Below are positions 1-8,344 of a DNA stretch of 64,000 nt, one piece after another (position 1 is the first letter of the stretch; every line of letters begins with the position of its first letter). The translations under genes and the position numbers were made by a program. The notes under the pieces were generated by a model, which was given only the letters and a program-made list of their open reading frames with translations, had not been told where the DNA came from and searched no databases. This stretch comes from Streptomyces sp. Isolate_45 (lineage in GTDB: Bacteria; Actinomycetota; Actinomycetes; Streptomycetales; Streptomycetaceae). The stretch is from positions 1-64,000 of the forward strand of contig NZ_JANFAK020000025.1 in the NCBI RefSeq assembly GCF_024721315.2, written 5' to 3'.

Positions 1-74
<74 letters not shown>

Positions 75-97
75 TTCCGCGTCGGGTGCGCCGCCCG

Positions 98-1645
98 TCA
101 GGCGAGGGGGCCCGTCACCGGCTCCACCGCGGCGACGAGCCCGCCCGCGCGGACGAACGCGTCGGCGGCGGCCAGGTCGGGGGCGAGGAAACGATCCGGC
201 CCGGGACCCTGCACGCCCGCCGCGCGCGCCGCCCCGATGGCGGCCCTGCTGGCCGGCGCCGGGGTCAGGCCGTGGCGGAGCTCGATGGCCCGGGTGGCCG
301 CGTAGAGCTCGATCGCGATGATCCGGGTCAGGTTGTCGATCGCCGTGCGCAGCTTGCGCGCCGCCGACCAGCCCATGGAGACGTGGTCCTCCTGCATGGC
401 GGAGGAGGGGATCGAGTCGGCGGAGGCCGGAACCGCGAGCCGCTTCATCTCGCTGACCAGGGCCGCCTGGGTGTACTGGGCGATCATCAGGCCGGAGTCG
501 ACGCCGGCGTCGTCCGCGAGGAACGGCGGCAGGCCGTGGCTGCGGTTCTTGTCGAGGAGGCGGTCGGTGCGGCGCTCGGCGATCGAGCCGAGGTCGGCCG
601 CGGCGATGGCCAGGAAGTCCAGCACGTACGCGACGGGGGCGCCGTGGAAGTTGCCGTTGGACTCCACGCGCCCGTCGGGCAGGACCACCGGGTTGTCGAC
701 GGCGGCGGCCAACTCGCGGGAGGCGACCGTCGCGGCGTGCGCCATGGTGTCCCGGCCGGCGCCGGCGACCTGCGGGGCGCAGCGCACCGAGTAGGCGTCC
801 TGGACGCGCGGGGCGGACTCCTCCTGGAAGTGCCCGGTCAGCCCGGAGCCCTTCAGCACGGCGGCCATGTTGGCGGCCGAAGCGCCCTGGCCGGGGTGCG
901 GGCGGATGGCGTGCAGCTCGGGCTGGAGGACCTTCTCCGTACCGAGCAGCGCCTCCAGGGTGAGGGCGGCGGTGATGTCGGCGGAGGTGTACAGCGTGCC
1001 CAGGTCGGCGAGGGCCATGATCAGCATGCCGAGCATGCCGTCGGTGCCGTTGAGGAGGGCGAGGCCCTCCTTCTCGCGGAGCTCGACGGGCTCGATGCCG
1101 GCCTCGGCGAGCAACTCGCCCGCCGGGCGGACGACGCCGTCGGGGCCCTCCGCGTCGCCCTCGCCCATGAGCGCGAGCGCGCAGTGGGAGAGCGGGGCGA
1201 GGTCGCCGGAGCAGCCGAGGGAGCCGTACTCGTGGACGACGGGGGTGATCCCGGCGTTCAGTACGTCGGCCATGGTCTGCGCGACGGAGGGGCGGACGCC
1301 GGTGTGCCCGGAGGCCACGGTCTTCAGCCGCAGGAACATCAGGGCGCGCACGACCTCGCGCTCGACGCGCGGGCCCATGCCGGCGGCGTGCGAGCGGACG
1401 ATGTTGCGCTGGAGCTGGGCGCGCAGCTCGGGGCTGATGTGCCGGGAGGCGAGGGCGCCGAAGCCGGTGGAGACCCCGTAGACGGGCTCGGGCTTGGCGG
1501 CCAGCGCGTCGACGATGGCGCGGGCGCGGGCGAGGGCTTCGAGCGCCTCGCCGGACAGCTCGACCCGCGCGTTGCCGCGGGCGACGGCGATGACGTCCTC
1601 GGCGGTGGTCCCGGACGTCCCCACCACGACAGTGTGCATATCCAT
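98..1645 (-). CDS. hutH: Histidine ammonia-lyase
   Basis: Deaminates L-histidine non-oxidatively to trans-urocanate and ammonia, the first step of histidine catabolism in the cytoplasm. The protein has 515 residues from the ATG at 1645, the usual length for Streptomyces HutH. A GTG at 1654 and an ATG at 1639 are alternatives. The cofactor (MIO) segment reads GSLGCSGDLAPL, so the autocatalytic triad is Cys145-Ser146-Gly147 rather than the textbook Ala-Ser-Gly. Further family blocks are YGVSTGFG near the N-terminus and QEDHVSMG in the C-terminal third. No other hut gene is adjacent, as is usual in Streptomyces where hut genes are dispersed. The stop lies 24 bases from the poly-C run. Confidence 0.96.
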   Translation of the reverse strand: MDMHTVVVGTSGTTAEDVIAVARGNARVELSGEALEALARARAIVDALAAKPEPVYGVSTGFGALASRHISPELRAQLQRNIVRSHAAGMGPRVEREVVRALMFLRLKTVASGHTGVRPSVAQTMADVLNAGITPVVHEYGSLGCSGDLAPLSHCALALMGEGDAEGPDGVVRPAGELLAEAGIEPVELREKEGLALLNGTDGMLGMLIMALADLGTLYTSADITAALTLEALLGTEKVLQPELHAIRPHPGQGASAANMAAVLKGSGLTGHFQEESAPRVQDAYSVRCAPQVAGAGRDTMAHAATVASRELAAAVDNPVVLPDGRVESNGNFHGAPVAYVLDFLAIAAADLGSIAERRTDRLLDKNRSHGLPPFLADDAGVDSGLMIAQYTQAALVSEMKRLAVPASADSIPSSAMQEDHVSMGWSAARKLRTAIDNLTRIIAIELYAATRAIELRHGLTPAPASRAAIGAARAAGVQGPGPDRFLAPDLAAADAFVRAGGLVAAVEPVTGPLA

Positions 1646-1746
1646 ATTCAGCACCCTACGGACTGAATCCCTTCATGTCACCACCCAGAATCGTCACGAT
1701 CGAGCCGCACGACCACCCCTTACTTCCTCGCCGCCCCGCGCCGCCG

Positions 1747-2865
1747 TCACCCCCTGCCCCGGAACCGGCGGCGTTCGCCCGGGCCCTCCTGCTCGGCGGT
1801 GTCCGCGAGGCGCACGACGGCGGTGTCGCGACCCGCGACGACGGGCTGCGGCGAGCGGGCCGCCTTGGCCTTGTACTGGGCGGCGTCGGCGAGCCGGAAC
1901 AGCCGCCGGGAGGACTTGACGAGCCCGATGGGGTCCCCGGTGGAGGCGACCCCGCAGGCCACGCCCTCCCCGAGTTCGAGCGCGGCGGCCCGCCGGCACA
2001 CCTCCTCGGTGACGCGGACGACCTCGTCGGCGGACGGTCCGACGCTGACGAGGCAGAACTCGTCGCCGCCGAGCCGCGCCACGAGGGTGCCCGCGAGCAT
2101 CGCGCCGCACAGGCTGAGGACCGATCCGAAGCGTTCGAGGAGGCGGTCGCCCATGGCGTGGCCGAGCGTGTCGTTGACCTTCTTGAGCCCGTTGAGGTCG
2201 CACACGACCAGGCTCACGACGACCCCGGTCCGGCGGTGTTCCTCCAGGGCCTCGTCGAGGCGCATGTCCACGGACCGACGGTTGGCGAGACCGGTGAGGG
2301 GGTCGGTGAAGGCGAGCCGCCGCGCCTCTTCGAGGCGTTCGTTCTGCGCGAGTCCCGCGGCGACGACGGCGGCGAGCACGGTCGCGAACTCCGCGTCGTC
2401 CTCGTCGAAGTCCGGCAGCCCCTCGTCCCGGGCGACGTAGAGCTCCCCCCAGGCCCGGCCGCTGAGCACGATCGGCGCGACCACGCAGGTCCCGCGGCCG
2501 CGGCGGCGCAGCGCCTCGCCCCGCCGCCCGGGGCGCTCGCCGACGGCGCTCTCGACCCAGGCGTGGGGTCCGCCGCCGCCGACCCAGCGTTCGTGGAGAA
2601 ACTCGGTGATCTCCGGGAAGTCGTGCACGGGGTAGGACTCGTCCTCGGGGAACTCCTCCTCCCCGGCCCGCCGCTCCCCCTCGTTGACGAGGACCCGCAG
2701 GCGACCCCGCTCGCGTTCCCAGGCGGAGATCGCGGCGAAGGAGCCGTCCATCGCCAGGCGCGCGCCGCGCGCCGCCGCCCGGACGCTGTCCCGCGGCGCA
2801 CAGGCGGCCGCCATGGCCTGCGCGAGGCCCACGACGGCTCTCAGCCGCCCGTCAACTCCCATCAC
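1747..2865 (-). CDS. GAF-GGDEF diguanylate cyclase
   Basis: A 372-residue soluble protein with an N-terminal GAF-like sensor domain (about residues 20-175) and a C-terminal GGDEF domain (about 185-345). GGDEF proteins condense two GTP into cyclic di-GMP, which controls development in Streptomyces through BldD. The signature is intact as RLGGDEF at 264-270, with FTDPLTGLANRR marking the domain start, so it is probably active. The RxxD inhibitory site normally just before GGDEF is absent, so product inhibition through the I-site is unlikely. Start is GTG 2865 or ATG 2862. It may correspond to the S. coelicolor GAF-GGDEF protein near hutH (CdgE, from memory). No membrane segment is seen. Confidence 0.9.
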   Translation of the reverse strand: MMGVDGRLRAVVGLAQAMAAACAPRDSVRAAARGARLAMDGSFAAISAWERERGRLRVLVNEGERRAGEEEFPEDESYPVHDFPEITEFLHERWVGGGGPHAWVESAVGERPGRRGEALRRRGRGTCVVAPIVLSGRAWGELYVARDEGLPDFDEDDAEFATVLAAVVAAGLAQNERLEEARRLAFTDPLTGLANRRSVDMRLDEALEEHRRTGVVVSLVVCDLNGLKKVNDTLGHAMGDRLLERFGSVLSLCGAMLAGTLVARLGGDEFCLVSVGPSADEVVRVTEEVCRRAAALELGEGVACGVASTGDPIGLVKSSRRLFRLADAAQYKAKAARSPQPVVAGRDTAVVRLADTAEQEGPGERRRFRGRG

Positions 2866-2925
2866 TCCAGATTAGGGAGTTTTGTCCGATTCGGTGATGG
2901 GCGGTGCGGCATTCGGCTCCGTCGG

Positions 2926-3735
2926 CTACTGCCCGGGCCAGTTCGGCTTGCGCTTCTCGTTGAACGCGGCCACGCCCTCGGCCCGGTCCCCCGAGAAGGC
3001 GACCGTCCGCCAGGCCGCGTCCTCGATCTCCAGCCCCGCCGCGAGGTCCATCCCGTGCCCCAGCCGCAGGGCCCGCTTGGCCGCGCGCAGCCCGACCGGG
3101 GAGTTCGCCGCCATCCGGGCGGCCAGCGCCAGGGCCTCCGTGCGGTCCTCGCCCTCCGGGGCCAGCGAGTCCACCAGGCCCAGCGAGAGCGCCTCGGCGG
3201 CCTCGACCCGGCGCGCGGTGAAGATCAGCTCGGCGGCCCGCGCCGCCCCGACCCGGCGCGGCAGGAGCTGCGTGCCGCCGCCGCCCGGGATCACGCCCAC
3301 GGACACCTCGGGGAGGCCGACCACGGCCGTCCCGTCGGCCACGATCACGTCGCAGGCCAGCGCCAGCTCGAAGCCGCCGCCGAGCGCGAAGCCGTGCACG
3401 GCCGCGATGGTGGGCATCGGCAGCTCCAGTACGCCCCCGTACGCCCCGCGGGTGGTCGGCCGCTGCCGCACCAGCTCGGCGTCGGAGAAGGAGTTGCGCT
3501 CCTTGAGGTCGGCGCCGACGCAGAAGGCCCGCTCGTGCGTCGAGGACAGCACCACGACCCGTACGGAGGCGTCGGCGGCCAGCGCCGCGCACGCCGAGCC
3601 GATCGAGCGCGCCATCTCCGTCGACACGGCGTTCATCGCCTTGGGGCGGTCCAGCACCAGCTCGGCGACCGCACCGCCGTCGCCGTGGCGCCGCACCGCG
3701 ACGAACTCCCCGAACCGGACCTCGTCCACAGCCAC
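2926..3735 (-). CDS. Enoyl-CoA hydratase/isomerase (crotonase family)
   Basis: Crotonase-fold protein of 269 residues with a GTG start. Crotonases hydrate trans-2-enoyl-CoA in beta-oxidation or related CoA pathways. Both active-site glutamates of true hydratases are present, one in GGGFELALACD and one in GLPEVSVGVIPGGGGTQLL, which also supplies the oxyanion-hole region. It lies 23 bases downstream of the adenylate cyclase on the same strand, so the two may be co-transcribed. An 11-bp inverted repeat with one mismatch (3744-3767) sits just upstream of its start and may be an operator. The in vivo acyl-CoA substrate cannot be read from sequence. Confidence 0.93.
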   Translation of the reverse strand: MAVDEVRFGEFVAVRRHGDGGAVAELVLDRPKAMNAVSTEMARSIGSACAALAADASVRVVVLSSTHERAFCVGADLKERNSFSDAELVRQRPTTRGAYGGVLELPMPTIAAVHGFALGGGFELALACDVIVADGTAVVGLPEVSVGVIPGGGGTQLLPRRVGAARAAELIFTARRVEAAEALSLGLVDSLAPEGEDRTEALALAARMAANSPVGLRAAKRALRLGHGMDLAAGLEIEDAAWRTVAFSGDRAEGVAAFNEKRKPNWPGQ

Positions 3736-3743
3736 GCCACCCT

Positions 3744-3767
3744 CCCGGTTAACGAACGTTACCCGGG
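3744..3767. promoter_or_regulatory. Inverted repeat upstream of enoyl-CoA hydratase
   Basis: Two 11-bp arms, CCCGGTTAACG and CGTTACCCGGG, separated by AA with a single mismatch. The element spans the stop codon of cya and ends 9 bases before the enoyl-CoA hydratase start. The AACG-N2-CGTT core and AT-containing arms look more like a TetR/GntR-type operator than a terminator. Function is inferred from symmetry and position only. Confidence 0.45.
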
Positions 3768-4916
3768 GATCTTAGGCTTCCTCCGCGTCAACGACCAGGG
3801 CTCCACGACGCCCAGTCCGCGGACGGGCCGCTGCCACATCGGCTGGAGCGCGAACCGGTAGGCGCCGCCGCCCTCCTCCAGCTCCGCCGACTTCTCCGAG
3901 AGCGGCGCCGCGCCGGTCCGGCCGAGCTCCTCGGCCATCGCCCCGTCGACCAGGACCGCGTCCTTCGGCGCTATGGACGTCAACCGGCTCGCGAGGTTCA
4001 CCGTGGTCCCGAAGACGTCGCCCATCCGCGTCGTCACCGTGCCGAAGGCGATCCCGACCCGCAGCTCGGGCATCTGCGGATCGGCCTCCATCGTCTCGAT
4101 CAGCCGCAGCGCGATCTCCGCGGCGGTCGCCGCGTCGTCGGCGCAGTACAGCACCTCGTCGCCCAGGGTCTTGATCAACCGGCCGCCGTGCGCCGCCACC
4201 AGGTCGGCCGCCGTCGTCTCGAAGGCCTCGACGAGCTCGCCGAGCTCCTCCTCCTCCAGCCGCCGGGTCAGCCGGGTGAAACCGACCAGGTCCGCGAAGC
4301 CCACCGCCAGGCGCCGGTCGACCATCTCCTCGTCGTCCGCGACCTGCACGACCCGCCCCGTCGCGGCCGCCAGCTGGCGCCGCCACACGTAGACGAGGAA
4401 CTCCTCCAGCTCCGGCAGCAGCAGCTCGACCAGCGGGTACGTGACCTCGGTACGGGTCATCCCCGGCTCGGGCGGCTCCGTCAGCCCCTCCAGGAAGGAA
4501 TCGATCTGCCATTCGGCCAGTCGGGCGGTCGTCTGCCCCGTGGACCGGGCCACCTGCACCGCCATCGGCTCGGACAGCAGCCCCGCCTCCACCAGACCCG
4601 CGAGCCGCCGCAGGGCCAGTACGTCGGCCTCCGTCAGCGCCTTGGCCTGGCCGATGTCCGCGAAGCCCATGGCCCGCCAGAAGCGCGAGGCCAGCTCCAT
4701 CGACACACCGGCGCTACGGGCCGCCTGGAAGGGCGTGTACCGGCGCTCGGCACCGAGGATCAGCTGCTCCAGCCGAATGGCCAGCGGATCGGCCGTCGGC
4801 TGCGCCGTGTGGTCGACCTCGTGGTGCGGCGTGTGCTGGTCCCGCCCGATGGGGGTCCCCGGGCCGCTCCCGGAGCCGGCCCCGGACGCGCTGGACGTAG
4901 GGTCGTCGACGGTCAA
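3759..4916 (-). CDS. cya: Class III adenylate cyclase
   Basis: Converts ATP to cyclic AMP; in S. coelicolor the orthologous enzyme is needed for spore germination. The C-terminal catalytic domain (about the last 185 residues) carries the class III hallmarks: FADLVGFT with the first metal-binding Asp, GRLIKTLGDEVLY with the second, and GTTVNLASRLTS with the transition-state Asn/Arg region. The N-terminal half resembles the regulatory region of soluble actinobacterial cyclases and has no membrane segment. I chose the TTG at 4916 because AGGAGG (4923-4928) lies 6 bases upstream, giving 385 residues, close to the known S. coelicolor length. In-frame ATGs exist at 4934 and 4964. Confidence 0.93.
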   Translation of the reverse strand: MTVDDPTSSASGAGSGSGPGTPIGRDQHTPHHEVDHTAQPTADPLAIRLEQLILGAERRYTPFQAARSAGVSMELASRFWRAMGFADIGQAKALTEADVLALRRLAGLVEAGLLSEPMAVQVARSTGQTTARLAEWQIDSFLEGLTEPPEPGMTRTEVTYPLVELLLPELEEFLVYVWRRQLAAATGRVVQVADDEEMVDRRLAVGFADLVGFTRLTRRLEEEELGELVEAFETTAADLVAAHGGRLIKTLGDEVLYCADDAATAAEIALRLIETMEADPQMPELRVGIAFGTVTTRMGDVFGTTVNLASRLTSIAPKDAVLVDGAMAEELGRTGAAPLSEKSAELEEGGGAYRFALQPMWQRPVRGLGVVEPWSLTRRKPKIPG

Positions 4917-5080
4917 GGGCCGCCTCCTGTCCATTCCGTGCGCACTGCCGAACCGGGTGATCACCGGGAGGACCGGGATCGCCTAAACCATACGGCAGGT
5001 GTGCCGTAGCTCACTCCTCCACTTCAAGGTCCCGGCCATCCCCACCGGGAAAGCCGACCCGCCCGGAAAATCCGACCGAC

Positions 5081-5137
5081 CCTTCCAGCCCCGCCGGCGC
5101 TTGAGGCGACCTTCCAGCCCCGCCGGCGCTTGAGGCG
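5081..5137. repeat. Two tandem copies of a 28-bp intergenic repeat
   Basis: The 28-base unit beginning CCTTCCAGCCCCGCCGGCGC occurs at 5081-5108 and again, identically, at 5110-5137. It is followed by the GGGGGCGGAGCCCCC hairpin around 5148-5162. This resembles a repeat family scattered between genes in many Streptomyces genomes. It separates the 3' end of birA from the 5' region of cya and may act as a transcription terminator for birA. Confidence 0.75.
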
Positions 5138-5235
5138 CGGGGGCCCGGGGGCGGAGCCCCCGGCAACCCGGCCGCACCCTCCGACCCGGCGAGCCGGGAG
5201 CAAGCCCCCCAACCCCCACCCCCACCCGGCCAGGG

Positions 5236-6102
5236 TCAGCGCACGGACCGAAGGTGCACCACGTCGCCCGCGCCCACGGCCTCCCGCTCGCCCTCGACCG
5301 TACGGATCACCAGCCGCCCGTCCGCGTCCACCGCTTCGGCCGTTCCGGTGAGGGTGCGCCCGCCCGGCAGGTCCGCCCGTACGTGCCTGCCCAGCGTCGC
5401 GCAGCCCGCCGCGTACGCCTCCTGGAGGCCGCTGGCCCCGGGGTCGCCCGCCGCGTCGCGCCAGTTCCCGTACCACTGCTCCAGCGAGCGCAGCACGGTC
5501 TTCAGCAGCGGGTCCCGGTCCGTCGCCGACGCCTTGGCCAGCAGGAGCGAACCGGCCGTCGGTACGGGCAGCTCGTCCTCCGTGAGGGTCACGTTGAGGC
5601 CGATCCCGAGGACCACCCCGTCCGCGACGCGCTCCGCGAGGATGCCGCCGGTCTTGCGCTCGTCACCGTCCACGGCGACCAGCAGGTCGTTGGGCCACTT
5701 GAGCATGGTGTCCACGCCCGCCGCCCGGGACAGCCCGGTCGCGGTGGCCACGCCGGCCAGCAGGGTCAGCCACCCCCACCGCTCCTCCGGCACGCCCGGC
5801 CCCGGCTTGAGGAGGACGGAGAAGAACAGCCCTGACCGGGCCGGCGCCGTCCAGCTGCGGTCGAGGCGCCCGCGCCCCGCCGTCTGCTCCTCGGCGACGA
5901 GCACCGCCCCCTCGGGCAGCGAGGCGGCCCGCGCCGCGAGATCGGTGTTGGTCGACCCGGTGGCGGGGACGACCTCCAGGGAGGTCCACAGGCCCCCGTC
6001 GACCACGAGGGCGCGCTGCAGGGCTGCGGTGTTCAGGGGAGGACGGTCCAGGCTCGACCAGCGTCCCGCGGAAGCTCCGGTTGGAGCATCTGATGGCGTC
6101 AT
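5236..6102 (-). CDS. birA: Biotin--[acetyl-CoA-carboxylase] ligase
   Basis: Attaches biotin, via biotinyl-5'-AMP, to the conserved lysine of biotin carboxyl carrier domains. The protein has 288 residues from ATG 6102. Catalytic-domain motifs are present: GSTNTDLAARA, the biotinyl-AMP loop EEQTAGRGRLDRSW, the KWPNDLLV block, and GIGLNV. There is no N-terminal helix-turn-helix domain, so it should be a ligase only, not a bio-operon repressor. It is divergent from the carboxylase beta subunit and close to the alpha subunit, its likely substrate. No Shine-Dalgarno sequence precedes the ATG; TACATT eight bases upstream could be a -10 box, suggesting a leaderless mRNA. Confidence 0.94.
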   Translation of the reverse strand: MTPSDAPTGASAGRWSSLDRPPLNTAALQRALVVDGGLWTSLEVVPATGSTNTDLAARAASLPEGAVLVAEEQTAGRGRLDRSWTAPARSGLFFSVLLKPGPGVPEERWGWLTLLAGVATATGLSRAAGVDTMLKWPNDLLVAVDGDERKTGGILAERVADGVVLGIGLNVTLTEDELPVPTAGSLLLAKASATDRDPLLKTVLRSLEQWYGNWRDAAGDPGASGLQEAYAAGCATLGRHVRADLPGGRTLTGTAEAVDADGRLVIRTVEGEREAVGAGDVVHLRSVR

Positions 6103-6233
6103 GCAAGTCAATGTAGGTGTGTCAAACGCCGCACTGCCGAGCGCCATGCCCGCCGATACGCTACGCACCAGTAGCCAGCAGCAGTCAATCAATTGACCAG
6201 GCAGTTGACACCACACAGGGAGCCGCGACCCCG
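6103..6233. promoter_or_regulatory. Divergent promoter region birA / carboxylase beta subunit
   Basis: These 131 bases separate two divergent biotin-related genes and must hold both promoters. On the minus strand TACATT sits about 8 bases before the birA ATG, consistent with a -10 element and leaderless transcript. On the plus strand AGGGAG lies about 11 bases before the beta-subunit ATG. No operator palindrome was seen. Confidence 0.5.
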
Positions 6234-7829
6234 ATGTCCCAACCCTCAGAGCCGATCGACATCCACACGACCGCGGGCAAGCTCGCGGATCTGCGGCGCC
6301 GAGTCGAGGAAGCCACCCACGCAGGTTCCGAACGCGCCGTGGAGAAGCAGCACGCCAAGGGCAAGCTGACGGCACGCGAGCGGGTGGCACTGCTGCTGGA
6401 CGAGGGGTCCTTCGTAGAGCTCGACGAGTTCGCCCGGCACCGGTCCACCAACTTCGGGCTGGAGAAGACCCGGCCCTACGGCGACGGCGTCGTCACCGGC
6501 TACGGCACGGTGGACGGCCGCCCGGTGGCCGTGTTCTCCCAGGACTTCACCGTCTTCGGCGGAGCCCTCGGCGAGGTCTACGGCCAGAAGATCATGAAGG
6601 TCATGGACTTCGCGCTGAAGACCGGATGTCCGCTCGTCGGCATCAACGACTCCGGCGGCGCCCGCATCCAGGAGGGCGTCAGCGCGCTCGGCATGTACGG
6701 CGAGATCTTCCGCCGCAACGTCCACGCGTCCGGCGTGATCCCGCAGATCAGCCTGGTCGTCGGCCCCTGCGCGGGCGGCGCCGTGTACTCGCCCGCCATC
6801 ACCGACTTCACCGTGATGGTCGATCAGACCTCGCACATGTTCATCACCGGCCCGGACGTCATCAAGACCGTCACCGGCGAGGACGTCGGCTTCGAGGAAC
6901 TCGGCGGAGCCCGGACGCACAACAGCACGTCCGGCGTCGCCCACCACATGGCGGGCGACGAGAAGGACGCCATCGAGTACGTCAAGTCCCTGCTGGCGTA
7001 CCTGCCGTCGAACAACCTCTCCGAGCCGCCCGCGTTCCCGGAGGAGGCGGACACGGAGGTCTCCGGTACCGACCTCGAACTCGACACGCTGATCCCGGAC
7101 AGCGCGAACCAGCCGTACGACATGCACACCGTGATCGAGCACGTGCTCGACGACGCGGAGTTCCTGGAGACGCAGTCGCTGTTCGCGCCGAACATCCTCA
7201 CCGGCTTCGGCCGCGTCGAGGGACACCCGGTGGGCATCGTCGCGAACCAGCCGATGCAGTTCGCCGGCTGCCTGGACATCAACGCCTCCGAGAAGGCTGC
7301 GCGATTCGTCCGAACGTGCGACGCTTTCAATGTGCCCGTGCTGACGTTCGTGGACGTTCCTGGCTTCCTGCCCGGCACCGACCAGGAGTACAACGGCATC
7401 ATCCGGCGCGGCGCGAAGCTCATCTACGCCTACGCCGAGGCCACCGTCCCCCTGATCACCGTCATCACCCGCAAGGCCTTCGGCGGCGCGTACGACGTCA
7501 TGGGCTCCAAGCACCTCGGCGCGGACCTCAACCTGGCCTGGCCGACCGCCCAGATCGCCGTCATGGGCGCCCAGGGCGCGGTGAACATCCTGCACCGGCG
7601 GGCCATCGCCGAGGCGGAGCAGGCCGGCACCGCCGACGAGACCCGGGCACGCCTCATCACCGAGTACGAGGACGCCCTGCTCAACCCCTACACGGCGGCC
7701 GAGCGCGGCTACGTCGACGCGGTGGTCATGCCGTCCGAGACCCGCGCGCACGTGGTGAAGGGCCTGCGCCAGCTGCGCACCAAGCGGGAGTCCCTGCCCC
7801 CGAAGAAGCACGGCAACATCCCCCTGTAA
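6234..7829 (+). CDS. pccB: Propionyl/acyl-CoA carboxylase beta subunit (carboxyltransferase)
   Basis: Transfers the carboxyl group from carboxybiotin to acyl-CoA, giving methylmalonyl-CoA from propionyl-CoA for polyketide and fatty-acid precursors. The protein has 531 residues from ATG 6234 and is nearly identical in pattern to S. coelicolor PccB of known structure. The first oxyanion-hole block is [13 protein letters not shown] with [13 protein letters not shown]; the second is [22 protein letters not shown]. The residue that tunes acyl-CoA preference in PccB/AccB falls in the block [20 protein letters not shown], where D is seen, which favours propionyl-CoA. The epsilon subunit gene follows after 18 bases; the alpha subunit lies 2 kb downstream. 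Confidence 0.95.
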   Translation: MSQPSEPIDIHTTAGKLADLRRRVEEATHAGSERAVEKQHAKGKLTARERVALLLDEGSFVELDEFARHRSTNFGLEKTRPYGDGVVTGYGTVDGRPVAVFSQDFTVFGGALGEVYGQKIMKVMDFALKTGCPLVGINDSGGARIQEGVSALGMYGEIFRRNVHASGVIPQISLVVGPCAGGAVYSPAITDFTVMVDQTSHMFITGPDVIKTVTGEDVGFEELGGARTHNSTSGVAHHMAGDEKDAIEYVKSLLAYLPSNNLSEPPAFPEEADTEVSGTDLELDTLIPDSANQPYDMHTVIEHVLDDAEFLETQSLFAPNILTGFGRVEGHPVGIVANQPMQFAGCLDINASEKAARFVRTCDAFNVPVLTFVDVPGFLPGTDQEYNGIIRRGAKLIYAYAEATVPLITVITRKAFGGAYDVMGSKHLGADLNLAWPTAQIAVMGAQGAVNILHRRAIAEAEQAGTADETRARLITEYEDALLNPYTAAERGYVDAVVMPSETRAHVVKGLRQLRTKRESLPPKKHGNIPL

Positions 7830-7847
7830 GCCCCCGAGGAGGTCTCT

Positions 7848-8063
7848 GTGGTGATCAAGGTCGTCAAGGGCAATCCGACCCCCGAGGAGCTGGCCGCCGC
7901 ACTGGCGGTGGTCCAAGCGCGCGCGGCGGCGCTGGCCTCGGCCCCGTCGGGCGCGCCCCGGGTTCCGGACGAGTGGGCCGCGCCGGGCCGGGTGGCCCGC
8001 CGCCGCCTGCCGCGGCCGGGGCCCCGCGCCTGGGGTCGTACGTACTGGCCCGGCCAAGGCTGA
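7848..8063 (+). CDS. pccE: Acyl-CoA carboxylase epsilon subunit
   Basis: A 71-residue basic protein (70 if the second of two adjacent GTG codons, at 7851, is used). In actinobacterial carboxylases this small subunit binds and stimulates the alpha-beta complex and is not an enzyme itself. Evidence is the IKVVKGNPTPEELAAALAVV start typical of the family, the WAAPGRVARRRLPRPGP basic tail, and location 18 bases after the beta subunit with GAGGAGG at 7836-7842. A 36-bp palindrome follows 55 bases downstream. Confidence 0.9.
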   Translation: MVIKVVKGNPTPEELAAALAVVQARAAALASAPSGAPRVPDEWAAPGRVARRRLPRPGPRAWGRTYWPGQG

Positions 8064-8117
8064 GCCCCGTCCCGCCCCCGGCCGCGGGACGGGCAGGGCG
8101 AGGATGACGTGAACGCA

Positions 8118-8153
8118 CGGTGGCGCCTGAGTACGAGTACTCAGGCGCCACCG
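8118..8153. repeat. 36-bp perfect inverted repeat
   Basis: Two perfectly complementary 17-base arms (8118-8134 and 8137-8153) surround a GA centre. The inner part reads TGAGTAC-GA-GTACTCA. It lies between the epsilon subunit and the small membrane protein gene, all on the plus strand. No T-run follows, and a two-base loop is too tight for a normal RNA hairpin, so it could be a strong bidirectional stop or a protein-binding operator for the downstream genes. Confidence 0.8.
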
Positions 8154-8177
8154 GCGTACCGGCGCCAGGATCGAACC

Positions 8178-8312
8178 ATGCTCTGGTCAGACCCGAAGGA
8201 CGAGCCGCCGAAGGACATGCGCGACGCGCAGGCGATGCTCCGGCGGCTGCTCGTGGTCCTCGTCCTCGCGATGGTGGTGGGCGTCTACCTGCTGGGCGTC
8301 GCCCCGTTCTAG
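8178..8312 (+). CDS. Small single-pass membrane protein
   Basis: A 44-residue peptide starting with ATG 8178: a charged N-terminus rich in Asp, Glu, Lys and Pro, then one hydrophobic helix of about 20 residues ([20 protein letters not shown]). The topology is probably N-in with an almost absent outside tail. It lies between the carboxylase epsilon subunit and maf on the same strand, 32 bases before maf. Similar tiny proteins occur at this position in other Streptomyces as far as I recall. No function is known, and it has no enzyme motif. A longer in-frame start at 8109 would translate through the palindrome and is unlikely. Confidence 0.7.
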   Translation: MLWSDPKDEPPKDMRDAQAMLRRLLVVLVLAMVVGVYLLGVAPF

Positions 8313-8344
8313 ACGCTCTCCGGGGCCGCCCTACGATGGCCCCC

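Noticed and set aside
86..1666. Long open frame opposite hutH
   Set aside because: It mirrors the third-position GC of hutH, has no domain signal and a repetitive Gly/Arg/Asp composition; the minus frame is a clear enzyme.
8109..8312. Longer start for the small membrane protein at 8109
   Set aside because: It would translate through the 36-bp palindrome, has no ribosome-binding site, and adds unconserved-looking residues; ATG 8178 fits a compact membrane peptide.
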